Under the pieces are notes generated by a model. That model saw only the letters and a program-made list of their open reading frames with translations, ran no database searches and had not been told where the DNA came from. A stretch of DNA of 64,000 bases. Source: Paracoccus sp. MBLB3053. Lineage in GTDB: Bacteria; Pseudomonadota; Alphaproteobacteria; Rhodobacterales; Rhodobacteraceae. Shown in pieces: positions 43,092-51,144 of this stretch. The first letter of the stretch is position 1. Each line of letters begins with the position of its first letter. The position numbers and the translations under genes are program-made. The stretch lies in NCBI RefSeq assembly GCF_031822435.1, contig NZ_JAVQLW010000006.1, positions 1 through 64,000 on the forward strand, in the 5' to 3' direction.

Positions 43092-43183
43092 ATGAACAAG
43101 AATTTCTCCTCACCTGTCGCTAGCGTCGGGCGCGTGACGCGTGTACCGGTCGGGTTGTCCGCCTGCCTAGTGCCGCTAATGGG
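43092..43183 (+). pseudogene. Possible 5' end of a gene cut by the IS1111-type element
   Basis: An ATG at 43092 with GCAGGA upstream opens a frame MNKNFSSPVASVGRVT and onward (about 29 codons) that runs into the transposon. It lies 95 bp after the orphaned promoter. It is too short to assign a family. Confidence 0.3.
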
Positions 43184-44562
43184 ATGTGCCGGCTGCTTCC
43201 CGACCGTTGGGTTATCCTGAAACCGGGATCAACCGTGCAACAAGGACAAGCAGCCATGTGTGCCAAGAGACAAGGAAGCCTTGCAGACCTCACCGTTGTT
43301 GGGGTCGATATCGGGAAAGACGTGTTCCATCTGGTCGGCTTCGACCGATCCGGCCACGTTGTTCTCCGGACGAAAATCAAGCGTTTTGCTCTCCGAGAAG
43401 CGTTTGACGCGCTTCCGCGCTGCATCGTCGGGATGGAGGCCTGCCTCAGCGCCCACTTTGTCAGCCGCACCCTGCGGGGGATGGGTTTCGAGCCACGGAT
43501 CATCCCCGCAATCTACGTGAAGCCCTTCAACAAAGGGCAAAAGAACGATTACAACGACGCCGAGGCGATCGCCGAAGCCGCCCTGCTCGCGAACCTGCGG
43601 ACAGTCGCGCAAAAGAACCAGGATCAACTGGATTTGCAGGCGCTGCATCGCGTGCGCTCTCGCCTGGTGTCGCGCAGGACAGCGACAATCAACCAGATCC
43701 GCGCCTTCCTGATCGAGCAGGGGATCACCGTCTGCGCTGGCCTTCGTTCGCTGGACAACTCGTTCGAGACTGTCCTCGAGCAACGTCAGGATGAGATGTC
43801 GCCCCGGATGCGCGGAGTGCTGACCGGCCTTCGTGAAGATTGGCGCTGGCTGGACCAGCGGATCGATCGGGTCTCTGACGAGATCAGGGACGTGAGCCGC
43901 AGCGAAGAAAGCTGCGCCCGGATCATGTCGATCCCCGGCATCGGGCCGATGATCTCGACGGCGATGGTGGCCGCCATCGGCAAGGGAGAGGCCTTCGACC
44001 GCGGCCGCGACTTCGCCGCGTGGGTCGGACTTGTCCCGCAGCAGTTCAGCACCGGTGGCCGAACGATCCTCGGCCGGATCACCAAGCGGGGCGGTCGCTA
44101 TCTGCGGATGCTGCTGGTCCAAGCGGCACGGGTCATCATGATGCGCCCTCACCTGTGGCCGAACTACAGCTTCGGCAACTGGCTGGCCGGAGTGGTAACG
44201 CGCATGCCGGGCAACAAGGCCGCCATCGCGCTGGCCAACAAGCTGGCGCGGATCGCTTGGAGCATTCTTCGCCACGGCACCAGCTTCGACACTGCTCGAG
44301 ACAAAGACATGGCAATTGAGGCGATCTGACGCTCCACTGCCATCACCGAGTTCGCGAAAGAGAAAACAGCATGGAACGGATCAAATACGCCCCCAGAGTC
44401 TGAGAGCCCTTTGGGTCATCATCGACCTTGCCGCTCATGAGACCAAGGGCGTGCGTAACCCCATCTTGGCCACGGCCCGCGAGCCGATCCAACAGGCCGA
44501 ATACATATGAGCGACTTCCGCAGCCACGCCAAATTCTCAATTGCGAACAGCAGCCGGCACAT
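43184..44562 (+). mobile_element. IS1111-type (IS110 family) element
   Basis: ATGTGCCGGCTGC (43184-43196) and its exact complement GCAGCCGGCACAT (44550-44562) form 13-bp inverted repeats around one transposase gene. In the IS1111 group such repeats are subterminal, so the true ends lie a few bases outside these coordinates. It sits between an orphaned promoter element and a truncated AraC gene. Confidence 0.8.
43256..44329 (+). CDS. IS110-family (IS1111-type) transposase
   Basis: A 357-residue DEDD transposase. The RuvC-like part shows VVGVDIGKDVFHLVGF (Asp), GMEACLSAHFVSRTL (Glu) and QKNDYNDAEAIAEAA (Asp pair). The transposase_20 domain is IMSIPGIGPMISTAMVAAIG and the following WVGLVPQQFSTGGRTILGRITKRG, in part. 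The ATG at 43256 is chosen because the frame upstream lies in the terminal repeat. Appears intact. Confidence 0.93.
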   Translation: MCAKRQGSLADLTVVGVDIGKDVFHLVGFDRSGHVVLRTKIKRFALREAFDALPRCIVGMEACLSAHFVSRTLRGMGFEPRIIPAIYVKPFNKGQKNDYNDAEAIAEAALLANLRTVAQKNQDQLDLQALHRVRSRLVSRRTATINQIRAFLIEQGITVCAGLRSLDNSFETVLEQRQDEMSPRMRGVLTGLREDWRWLDQRIDRVSDEIRDVSRSEESCARIMSIPGIGPMISTAMVAAIGKGEAFDRGRDFAAWVGLVPQQFSTGGRTILGRITKRGGRYLRMLLVQAARVIMMRPHLWPNYSFGNWLAGVVTRMPGNKAAIALANKLARIAWSILRHGTSFDTARDKDMAIEAI

Positions 44563-44598
44563 ACAAATGGGCTGAATCGCTGGCCTCACCAGAAACGG

Positions 44599-45270
44599 AT
44601 GACTGCCGGAGGAGCCTTGGACGTATCTGCATCGAAACCGGGCTGCGTGGGTTCGTACTTTGGCCTGCCCCTCGCACCCTGCATGTCAAGCGTTCCCGTT
44701 GGATCCGCCACCTGCACGGCGACCCGGATCAACAGGTCGCTTCGTGAAGGCGAGACCGCCAACGTGACGCTGCCGCCTCGGGACGCCTATTTCCTCATGA
44801 TCTATCTGGAAAATGGCCTGCACGCCGATATCGATGCGAATGGCGGCTCCACCGAGCCAAGGCATTACGGCGTCGGCGCGGTCTGTCTGGTGGATCTTCG
44901 CGCGGGCGTGGCGATCAGGCTTCACTGTTCGCTGCATTCGCTTGCCGTGGTCATCCCGAAAGCCCTGCTCTCCGAGGTCGAGGCGATCCGCTCCGCAGGA
45001 GCGGGCCGCCTGTCTGTTCCGCCGCGACTTGTCTGTCGCCGGGGCGAAGCAGATCCGGTGATCGCAAGCATTGCCAGCGTTCTTCTGTCGCTTTTCGAAC
45101 GGGCCGATACGTCATCGACGACGATGTTCCGCCACCTTGCCACGGCGATCTGCGCACATCTTCTGCACAATTTCAGCGCACCGCCTGACACCGCGTCAAA
45201 CGGCGCCGATGCCGGGACGAGTTTGACGGGGCTTTCCGACGATGACCGCTTAACAAGCGACCATGGCTGA
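44599..45270 (+). pseudogene. AraC-like sensor domain without DNA-binding domain
   Basis: A 223-codon frame whose sequence resembles the sensor half of the neighbouring AraC proteins (PPRDAYFLMIYLENGLHADIDANGG, in part; VCLVDLRAGVAIRLHCSLHSLAVVIPKALLSEVEAI, in part; FRHLATAICAHLLHNF). No helix-turn-helix follows: the frame ends at 45270 after a short acidic tail, overlapping the start of the next AraC gene by 8 bases. It follows the IS1111 element directly. It may be a remnant, or a stand-alone sensor that modulates its partner. Confidence 0.6.
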
Positions 45271-46147
45271 TATTATCCCCCTTCAATTGGGCATGATGAC
45301 GGCCAGCCGACATTCCCGCGACGACGGGCTTCCATCCCACGAAGAAACCTGGGGCGACGAGGAGGCATTTCAGGTCCAGACGCAATTGCGCGACCTGCAC
45401 AGCCACAAGCTTTGGTGCAGCAGCCACCTTGTCTTCGACGGCGGCCAGTCCGCCCGCACGCTGACCATCAACGACCTGCGACCCAGTTGGAGGGGATGCT
45501 ACCTGTCCTCTTTCGACCGGATTTCGTTCCACATTCCGTTCCCCTGCCTTCAGGACTTTGCAAGACAGGTGGGGCGGCCGGAATTCAACGGCCTGCAATG
45601 CTCTGGCGCTGTGCAGGACGAAACCCTGAACGGGCTGGCGCAGGCCCTGTTGCCCGCTTTGGCGAACCCGCAGCAGGCAAGCCGGCTTTTTCTGGAACAG
45701 ATCGGATTGGCCATCCTTGCGCATCTGACGCAGGCCTATGGCGGATTGTGCTTTTCCACCGGCCGAAAGGGTACTCTTGCGTCGTGGCAGGAGGCGAGGG
45801 CGACGGAGTTTCTGGCCTCGCATGTAGTGGGCGATTTCTCGCTGGACGTGCTTGCGCAAACCTGCGCGCTTTCAAGAAGCTATTTCAGCAAGGCGTTCAA
45901 GCAAAGCTTCGGCAAGTCCCCCTATCGGTGGCTGCTGGAATACCGGGTTGCGCGGGCCAAGGACATGCTGCGTTCGGATCTGCCTATTTCGCAGGTGGCG
46001 CAGGATTGCGGCTTTGCCGATCAAAGCCACTTGACCCGGGTCTTTTCGATGATCCAAGGCGAAACGCCCGGCCAATGGCGCCGCGCGCTTCGCAACCCGG
46101 TCGCGCATGGCTCATGCCAGGACGGCCTTACGCCACTGGCCCGGTGA
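45263..46147 (+). CDS. AraC-family transcriptional regulator
   Basis: A 294-residue regulator with sensor domain (LTINDLRPSWRGCYLSSFDRISFHIPFPCLQDFA, in part) and two helix-turn-helices (FSLDVLAQTCALSRSYFSKAFKQSFGKSPYRWLLEYRVARAKDML, in part, and QVAQDCGFADQSHLTRVFSMIQGETPGQWRRAL). It begins inside the end of the HTH-less paralogue (44599-45270), so the two are translationally linked. Its 3' end overlaps that of a convergent AraC pseudogene by 36 bases. Confidence 0.88.
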   Translation: MADIIPLQLGMMTASRHSRDDGLPSHEETWGDEEAFQVQTQLRDLHSHKLWCSSHLVFDGGQSARTLTINDLRPSWRGCYLSSFDRISFHIPFPCLQDFARQVGRPEFNGLQCSGAVQDETLNGLAQALLPALANPQQASRLFLEQIGLAILAHLTQAYGGLCFSTGRKGTLASWQEARATEFLASHVVGDFSLDVLAQTCALSRSYFSKAFKQSFGKSPYRWLLEYRVARAKDMLRSDLPISQVAQDCGFADQSHLTRVFSMIQGETPGQWRRALRNPVAHGSCQDGLTPLAR

Positions 46148-47019
46148 CGCCCCGACGGCGGATGCAAAGACGCGCGTGAAGTGGCTCTGATCGGCAAAGC
46201 CACAATCAAGGGCGATCTCGCCAAGCGGCCGGGTGGTCGTCCGCAGCAGATGCTGCGCCTTGTGGATCCTGCGCCTAAGCATCCACTGGTAGGGCGGCAT
46301 CCCGGTCGAAAGCTTGAAGGCGCGGGAGAAATAGGACGGCGACAGCCGCAGGCCTGCGCGACATCGGCAACCTGAAGATCGCCGTCCAGATTCGCCTCGA
46401 TCAACTCGGTTGCGCGCCGCAGCTGCCAGGGGGACAGGCCACCGGAATGCACGGCACGGGGCTGGCTTCTTTCGCCGTAGGTCACGGCCAGATGCGTGCA
46501 AAGCGCCAGCCCGACATGATCCAGAAACAGGCGACTGGCCTGACCCGGAACGGCGAATGACGGAAGCAGCGCGCCGACCAGCCCACGGATGGTCTGATCG
46601 TCCACATCCCCGCCCGGCCGGATGTTCAGCGTGTCGATGCGCCTTGTGCCCAGATCTTCCTCCAGCGTCGTCCACGCCGCACGGGGAATGTAGAAGTTCA
46701 CACAGTCGAAGGCCGATTTCATGTTGGCCTGCCACGACCGATTGTAGTCGTAGAAGGTGAAGTTGCCGACATGGAAGGCCGGGGCGCTGACATTCCTGCC
46801 GTCCACCCACAGATCGCCATGATAGTCGCGCAGCTGGTAGGACATCATGAAGGCGTCTTCCGGCGCGTGCTGGTCGACAAATCCGTGGTTCGGGGTGTCC
46901 CGCGATAGCCGCGTGAATGTCACGGCGCTCTTGTCCAGAACGGATGCCCGCACCGTCTGCGCGTCCCTTACACGCAGATATTCCATCCGCTCGTTGCTGA
47001 CCCCAGACCGTCTTACCAT
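46112..47019 (-). pseudogene. AraC-family regulator, frameshifted
   Basis: The sensor part (LRDYHGDLWVDGRNVSAPAFHVGNFTFYDYNRSW, in part) and the first helix of the DNA-binding region (LQVADVAQACG) are in one frame; LSPSYFSRAFKLSTGMPPYQWMLRRRIHKAQHLL, in part, and the second helix-turn-helix (GEIALDCGFADQSHFTRVFASAVGASPGQWRKA) are in the next. One C is missing in GGCTGTCGCC near 46346, where paralogues have GGCCTGTCG. This gene is divergent from the hydrolase operon and would have been its regulator. A start at 47019 or 46986 is likely. Confidence 0.8.
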
Positions 47020-47080
47020 TGCCGTCTTCTCTGCCTTGTTCCCCCTGCCTTCTGGGCTGGGGTGGTTTTGGATCGTATTA

Positions 47081-47141
47081 TCCAAAATCAGAGACTTGGC
47101 GACAAGATAAGGCGCGCGCGTCGTCCTATGGTCCGCCGCGT
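47081..47141 (+). promoter_or_regulatory. AraC-type promoter element, copy 2 (hydrolase operon)
   Basis: TCCAAAATCAGAGACTTGG, then GACAAG as a -35-like box, 17 bases, TCCTAT as a -10-like box, 31 bases before the hydrolase start codon. It is the intact twin of 42937-42997. The upstream block is the probable AraC-family binding site. Confidence 0.65.
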
Positions 47142-47171
47142 GAAACGACAGCGCAGACCAAGGCAAGGCCA

Positions 47172-48134
47172 ATGAACGACCCGATCCTAAGCCGCCGGAG
47201 CGTGATGCTTTCCGGGGCGGCCCTGCTGGCCGCTACGGCGCTTTCGCCTGCGGCATTCGCCACGTCGCATCCATCCCAACTGCAAGGAGACATAGCCATG
47301 AGTTTCGTGACCACATCGGACGGCGTCGACATCTTTTACAAGGACTGGGGTCCGCGCGACGCCCAGCCGATCATGTTCCATCACGGCTGGCCGCTCTCCT
47401 CGGATGATTGGGACGCCCAGATGCTGTTCTTCGTGACCCAGGGATTTCGGGTGATCGCTCATGACCGGCGCGGCCACGGGCGTTCGGCGCAGGTCTCGGA
47501 CGGGCATGACATGGACCACTACGCCGCCGACGCCTTCGCGGTCGCCGAGGCGCTGGATTTGAAGAACGCGGTTCATATCGGCCATTCGACCGGCGGCGGC
47601 GAAGTCGCCCGCTATGTTGCCAAGCACGGCCAGCCCGCGGGCCGCGTCGCCAAGGCTATTCTGGTCGCCGCCGTGCCGCCCTTGATGCTGAAGACCGACG
47701 CGAACCCCGAAGGCCTGCCTATGGAGGTCTTCGACGGCTTCCGCAGCGCCCTCGCCGCGAACCGCGCGCAGTTCTTCCGCGAGGTGCCCGCCGGCCCGTT
47801 CTACGGCTTCAACCGCGAGGGCGCGCCAGTACATGAAGGCGTCATCCAGAACTGGTGGCGTCAGGGCATGATGGGCGGTGCCAAGGCACATTACGACGGC
47901 ATCAAGGCGTTCTCGGAAACCGACCAGACCGAGGATCTGCGCGCGATCACCGTTCCGACCCTGATCCTGCATGGCGAGGACGACCAGATCGTGCCGATCC
48001 ACGACGCGGCCCACAAGGCGATCAAGCTGCTGCCGAATGGCAGCCTGAAGACCTATCCCGGCCTATCGCACGGCATGCTGACGGTGAACGCCGACACGCT
48101 CAACGCCGACTTGCTGACCTTCATCCGGGGCTGA
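47172..48134 (+). CDS. Alpha/beta hydrolase of the non-haem haloperoxidase type, with Tat leader
   Basis: From the ATG at 47172 the 320-residue protein begins with a twin-arginine signal (PILSRRSVMLSGAALLAATALSPAAFA). The enzyme proper starts at residue 43 with MSFVTTSDGVDIFYKDWGPRDAQPIMFHHGWPLS, in part, then GHSTGGGEVARYV (nucleophilic serine), GEDDQIVPI (Asp) and LSHGML (His). This is the chloroperoxidase/esterase family. A second good start, ATG 47298 with AAGGAGACATAGCC, would give a cytoplasmic form. First gene of the catabolic operon. Confidence 0.88.
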   Translation: MNDPILSRRSVMLSGAALLAATALSPAAFATSHPSQLQGDIAMSFVTTSDGVDIFYKDWGPRDAQPIMFHHGWPLSSDDWDAQMLFFVTQGFRVIAHDRRGHGRSAQVSDGHDMDHYAADAFAVAEALDLKNAVHIGHSTGGGEVARYVAKHGQPAGRVAKAILVAAVPPLMLKTDANPEGLPMEVFDGFRSALAANRAQFFREVPAGPFYGFNREGAPVHEGVIQNWWRQGMMGGAKAHYDGIKAFSETDQTEDLRAITVPTLILHGEDDQIVPIHDAAHKAIKLLPNGSLKTYPGLSHGMLTVNADTLNADLLTFIRG

Positions 48135-48274
48135 TGCCCGGGCGCCACGCGGCTGGCTGCCAATTATTGCAGAAATCGGAACAGTAATGTGCAGATTGTT
48201 GCCATTCTCGTCGGCTATTCCGCGTGGCATCGTCATTTCGAACCCACTCACCCCCAGAACGAAGGAGCGGACAG

Positions 48275-48955
48275 ATGAACAGCAAACTGGAACTGCTGAC
48301 CCCGGCGAACAGTCAGCTTATCCTGATCGACCACCAGCCACAGATGGCTTTCGGCGTGCAGTCGATCGACCGGCAAGTGCTGAAGAACAACACCGTCGCA
48401 TTGGCGAAATCGGCAAGGATCTTCGGCATTCCGACTACGATCACCACGGTCGAGACCGAAAGCTTCTCGGGTCATACCTATCCCGAACTGCTTGACGTGT
48501 TCCCCGATGCACCGCTGCTTGAGCGGACCTCGATGAACTCATGGGACGACCGCAAGGTGCGCGACGCTCTGGCCGCGAACGGGCGCAAGAAGATCGTCGT
48601 CTCGGGCCTGTGGACCGAGGTCTGCAATCTGTCATTCGCGCTGTCGGCGCTGGCGGAAACGGATTACGAGATCTACATGGTTTCCGACGCCTCGGGCGGC
48701 ACCAGCAAGGAAGCCCATGACATGGCGATGATGCGCATGGTGCAGGTCGGCGTGATCCCGGTGACCTGGCAGCAGGTGCTGCTGGAATGGCAGCGCGACT
48801 GGGCCCGCCGTGACACCTATGACGCGGTGATGGATGTCGTCCGCGAACATTCCGGCGCCTACGGCATGGGCGTCGACTATGCTTACACCATGGTCCACAA
48901 GGCCGCCGCACGCGGCAGCCATACCGGCCAGACGCTGGCCCCGGTCAAGGCCTGA
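48275..48955 (+). CDS. Isochorismatase-family hydrolase (YcaC-like)
   Basis: A 226-residue cysteine hydrolase. It has the catalytic aspartate in ILIDHQPQMAFGVQSID, in part, the lysine in ANGRKKIVVSGLWTEVCNLSFA with the catalytic cysteine in WTEVC, and the region YMVSDASGGTSKEAHDMAMMRMVQVGVIPVTW, in part. Family members hydrolyse amides or carbamoyl groups. GAAGGAGCGG precedes the ATG. It follows the hydrolase gene by 140 bp and precedes XapX. Confidence 0.9.
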   Translation: MNSKLELLTPANSQLILIDHQPQMAFGVQSIDRQVLKNNTVALAKSARIFGIPTTITTVETESFSGHTYPELLDVFPDAPLLERTSMNSWDDRKVRDALAANGRKKIVVSGLWTEVCNLSFALSALAETDYEIYMVSDASGGTSKEAHDMAMMRMVQVGVIPVTWQQVLLEWQRDWARRDTYDAVMDVVREHSGAYGMGVDYAYTMVHKAAARGSHTGQTLAPVKA

Positions 48956-49008
48956 AGTAAACGGCGCCGCGTCCTCGGACGCGGCCGAACCGCCCCCGGG
49001 AGAGTCCC

Positions 49009-49245
49009 ATGAAGTTATACCTCGTCTCGCTTGGCTGCGGCCTTCTGGTCGGCCTGATCTACAGCCTGCTGCATGTCCGTTCGCCTGCGCCGCCGGTCGT
49101 TGCGCTGGTCGGACTTCTGGGCATCCTGATCGGCGAACAGGCGGTGCCCGTCTGGCACTGGTTGACCGCCGACCGTTCCGCCGAACACAGTCTGAACCAT
49201 GTGTTTGGCGAACTGCCAAGTGCCCATCAGCAAAGGAAATCGTGA
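49009..49245 (+). CDS. XapX/DUF1427 small membrane protein
   Basis: A 78-residue protein with two hydrophobic helices (LVSLGCGLLVGLIYSLLHV and PPVVALVGLLGILIGEQAVPV), the GLIYxLLxVRSPAPP core of the XapX family. Function unknown. Its stop overlaps the amidohydrolase start by one base (TGATG), so the two are translationally coupled, an arrangement common for this pair. Confidence 0.85.
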   Translation: MKLYLVSLGCGLLVGLIYSLLHVRSPAPPVVALVGLLGILIGEQAVPVWHWLTADRSAEHSLNHVFGELPSAHQQRKS

Positions 49246-51107
49246 TGCAGCCCGACCTGATCCTGCACAACGCGCGCATCACCACGCTGGATCGTGCCGC
49301 CCCACAGGCGCAGGCCGTGGCGATCGCGGATGGCGTCTTTGTCGCGGCGGGGCGCGACGCCGACATCCTGGCCTTGGCCGGACAGGGCACGCGGATCATC
49401 GACATGGGCGGGCGCCCGGTCCTGCCGGGGCTGATCGACAATCACACCCATGTCGTGCGGGGCGGGCTGAACTACAACCTTGAGCTTCGCTGGGACGGCG
49501 TCCGCAGTCTGTCGGACGCGATGTCGATGCTGAGACGGCAGGTCCAGATCACGCCGCCGCCGCAATGGGTGCGCGTCGTCGGCGGCTTTACCGACCAGCA
49601 GTTCGACGAAAAGCGCCTGCCGACGCTGGACGAGATCAATGCCGCGGCGCCCGACACGCCGGTCTTCATCCTGCACCTTTACGATCGTGCCCTGCTGAAC
49701 GCGGCCGCGCTGCGCGCCGTGGGTTACGACCGCGACACCCCGAACCCGCCGGGCGGAGAGATCCAGCGCGACGCGCGCGGCAATCCGACCGGCCTGCTGC
49801 TGGCCAGGCCCAATGCGGCCATCCTTTACGCGACGCTGGCGCGCGGACCCAAGCTGCCCTTCGATTACCAACTGAACTCGACCCGCCACTTCATGCGCGA
49901 ACTGAACCGCCTTGGCGTCACCGGCGTGATCGACGCGGGCGGGGGGATGCAGAACTATCCCGAAGATTACGAGATCATCCAGAAGCTGGCCGATGACCAG
50001 CAGCTGACCGTCCGCTTGGCCTACAACCTCTTCACCCAGAAGCCCAAGGAGGAGAAGGCGGACTTCCTGAAATGGACCCGGTCGGTGACCTACCGGCAGG
50101 GCGACGACTATTTCCGCCATAACGGCGCGGGCGAGATGCTGGTCTTTTCGGCCGCCGATTTCGAGGATTTCCGCGAACCCCGCCCGGACCTGTCCCCCGG
50201 CATGGAGGATGACCTGGAAGAGGTCGTCCGCATCCTTGCCGAGAACCGCTGGCCCTGGCGCATGCACGCCACCTATGACGAGACGATCAGCCGCGCGCTT
50301 GACGTGTTCGAAAAGGTGAACCTCGACATTCCGCTGGACGGCATCAACTGGTTCTTCGACCATGCCGAGACGATCTCGGAGCGCTCGCTGGACCGCGTCG
50401 CGGCCTTGGGCGGCGGGGTCGCGGTGCAGCACCGTATGGCCTATCAGGGCGAATATTTCGTCGAGCGCTACGGCGCGCGCGCGGCCGAGGCGACGCCACC
50501 CGTCGCGCGGATGCTGGAAAAGGGGGTGCGGACCTCGGCCGGGACCGATGCGACGCGGGTCGCCTCCTACAATCCCTGGGTGGGCCTGTCCTGGCTGATC
50601 AGCGGCAGGACAGTGGGCGGATTGCGCATCACGCCCGAACGCAACCGGCTGGACCGCGACACCGCGCTGCGGATGTGGACGGAAAAGGTCGCATGGTTCT
50701 CGAACGACGAGGGTCGCCGGGGCCGGATTGCTCCGGGCTATCTGGCCGACCTGATCGTGCCGGACCGCGATTTCTTCTCCTGCCCCGAAGACGCCATTCC
50801 CGACATCACCAGCGACCTGACCATGGTCGGCGGAAAGGTGGTCTATGCCAAGGGCGACTTCGCCAGTCATGACGCGCCGATCCCGCCCGCGATGCCGGAC
50901 TGGTCGCCCGTGCGCAATTTCGGCGGCTACGCGGCCTGGGGCGCGCAGGATCAGGCAATCGCGCAGACGGCCGCCGTCCGCTGCGGTTGTGCCTCGGCCT
51001 GCGGCGTCCACGGACACGACCACGCTGGCGCCTGGGGTGCAAGACTGCCGGTCTCGGACCTGAAGGGGTTCTGGGGCGCGCTGGGTTGCGCCTGCTGGGC
51101 GGTATGA
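49245..51107 (+). CDS. Amidohydrolase (YtcJ-like) with Cys-rich C-terminal tail
   Basis: A 620-residue metal-dependent amidohydrolase with the N-terminal beta domain, RPVLPGLIDNHTHVVRGG (metal-binding HxH), and later residues WRMHATYDETI (His), DHAETI (His) and SAGTDATR (Asp) that complete the site. The C-terminal end has a long extension, RCGCASACGVHGHDHAGAW and ending GALGCACWAV, with many Cys and His residues. Its substrate is unknown; family members hydrolyse amides or esters. Start at 49245, coupled to xapX. Confidence 0.9.
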   Translation: MQPDLILHNARITTLDRAAPQAQAVAIADGVFVAAGRDADILALAGQGTRIIDMGGRPVLPGLIDNHTHVVRGGLNYNLELRWDGVRSLSDAMSMLRRQVQITPPPQWVRVVGGFTDQQFDEKRLPTLDEINAAAPDTPVFILHLYDRALLNAAALRAVGYDRDTPNPPGGEIQRDARGNPTGLLLARPNAAILYATLARGPKLPFDYQLNSTRHFMRELNRLGVTGVIDAGGGMQNYPEDYEIIQKLADDQQLTVRLAYNLFTQKPKEEKADFLKWTRSVTYRQGDDYFRHNGAGEMLVFSAADFEDFREPRPDLSPGMEDDLEEVVRILAENRWPWRMHATYDETISRALDVFEKVNLDIPLDGINWFFDHAETISERSLDRVAALGGGVAVQHRMAYQGEYFVERYGARAAEATPPVARMLEKGVRTSAGTDATRVASYNPWVGLSWLISGRTVGGLRITPERNRLDRDTALRMWTEKVAWFSNDEGRRGRIAPGYLADLIVPDRDFFSCPEDAIPDITSDLTMVGGKVVYAKGDFASHDAPIPPAMPDWSPVRNFGGYAAWGAQDQAIAQTAAVRCGCASACGVHGHDHAGAWGARLPVSDLKGFWGALGCACWAV

Positions 51108-51144
51108 GAATGATGATCCGATACAGCCCGAGGAGGGCCGAACC

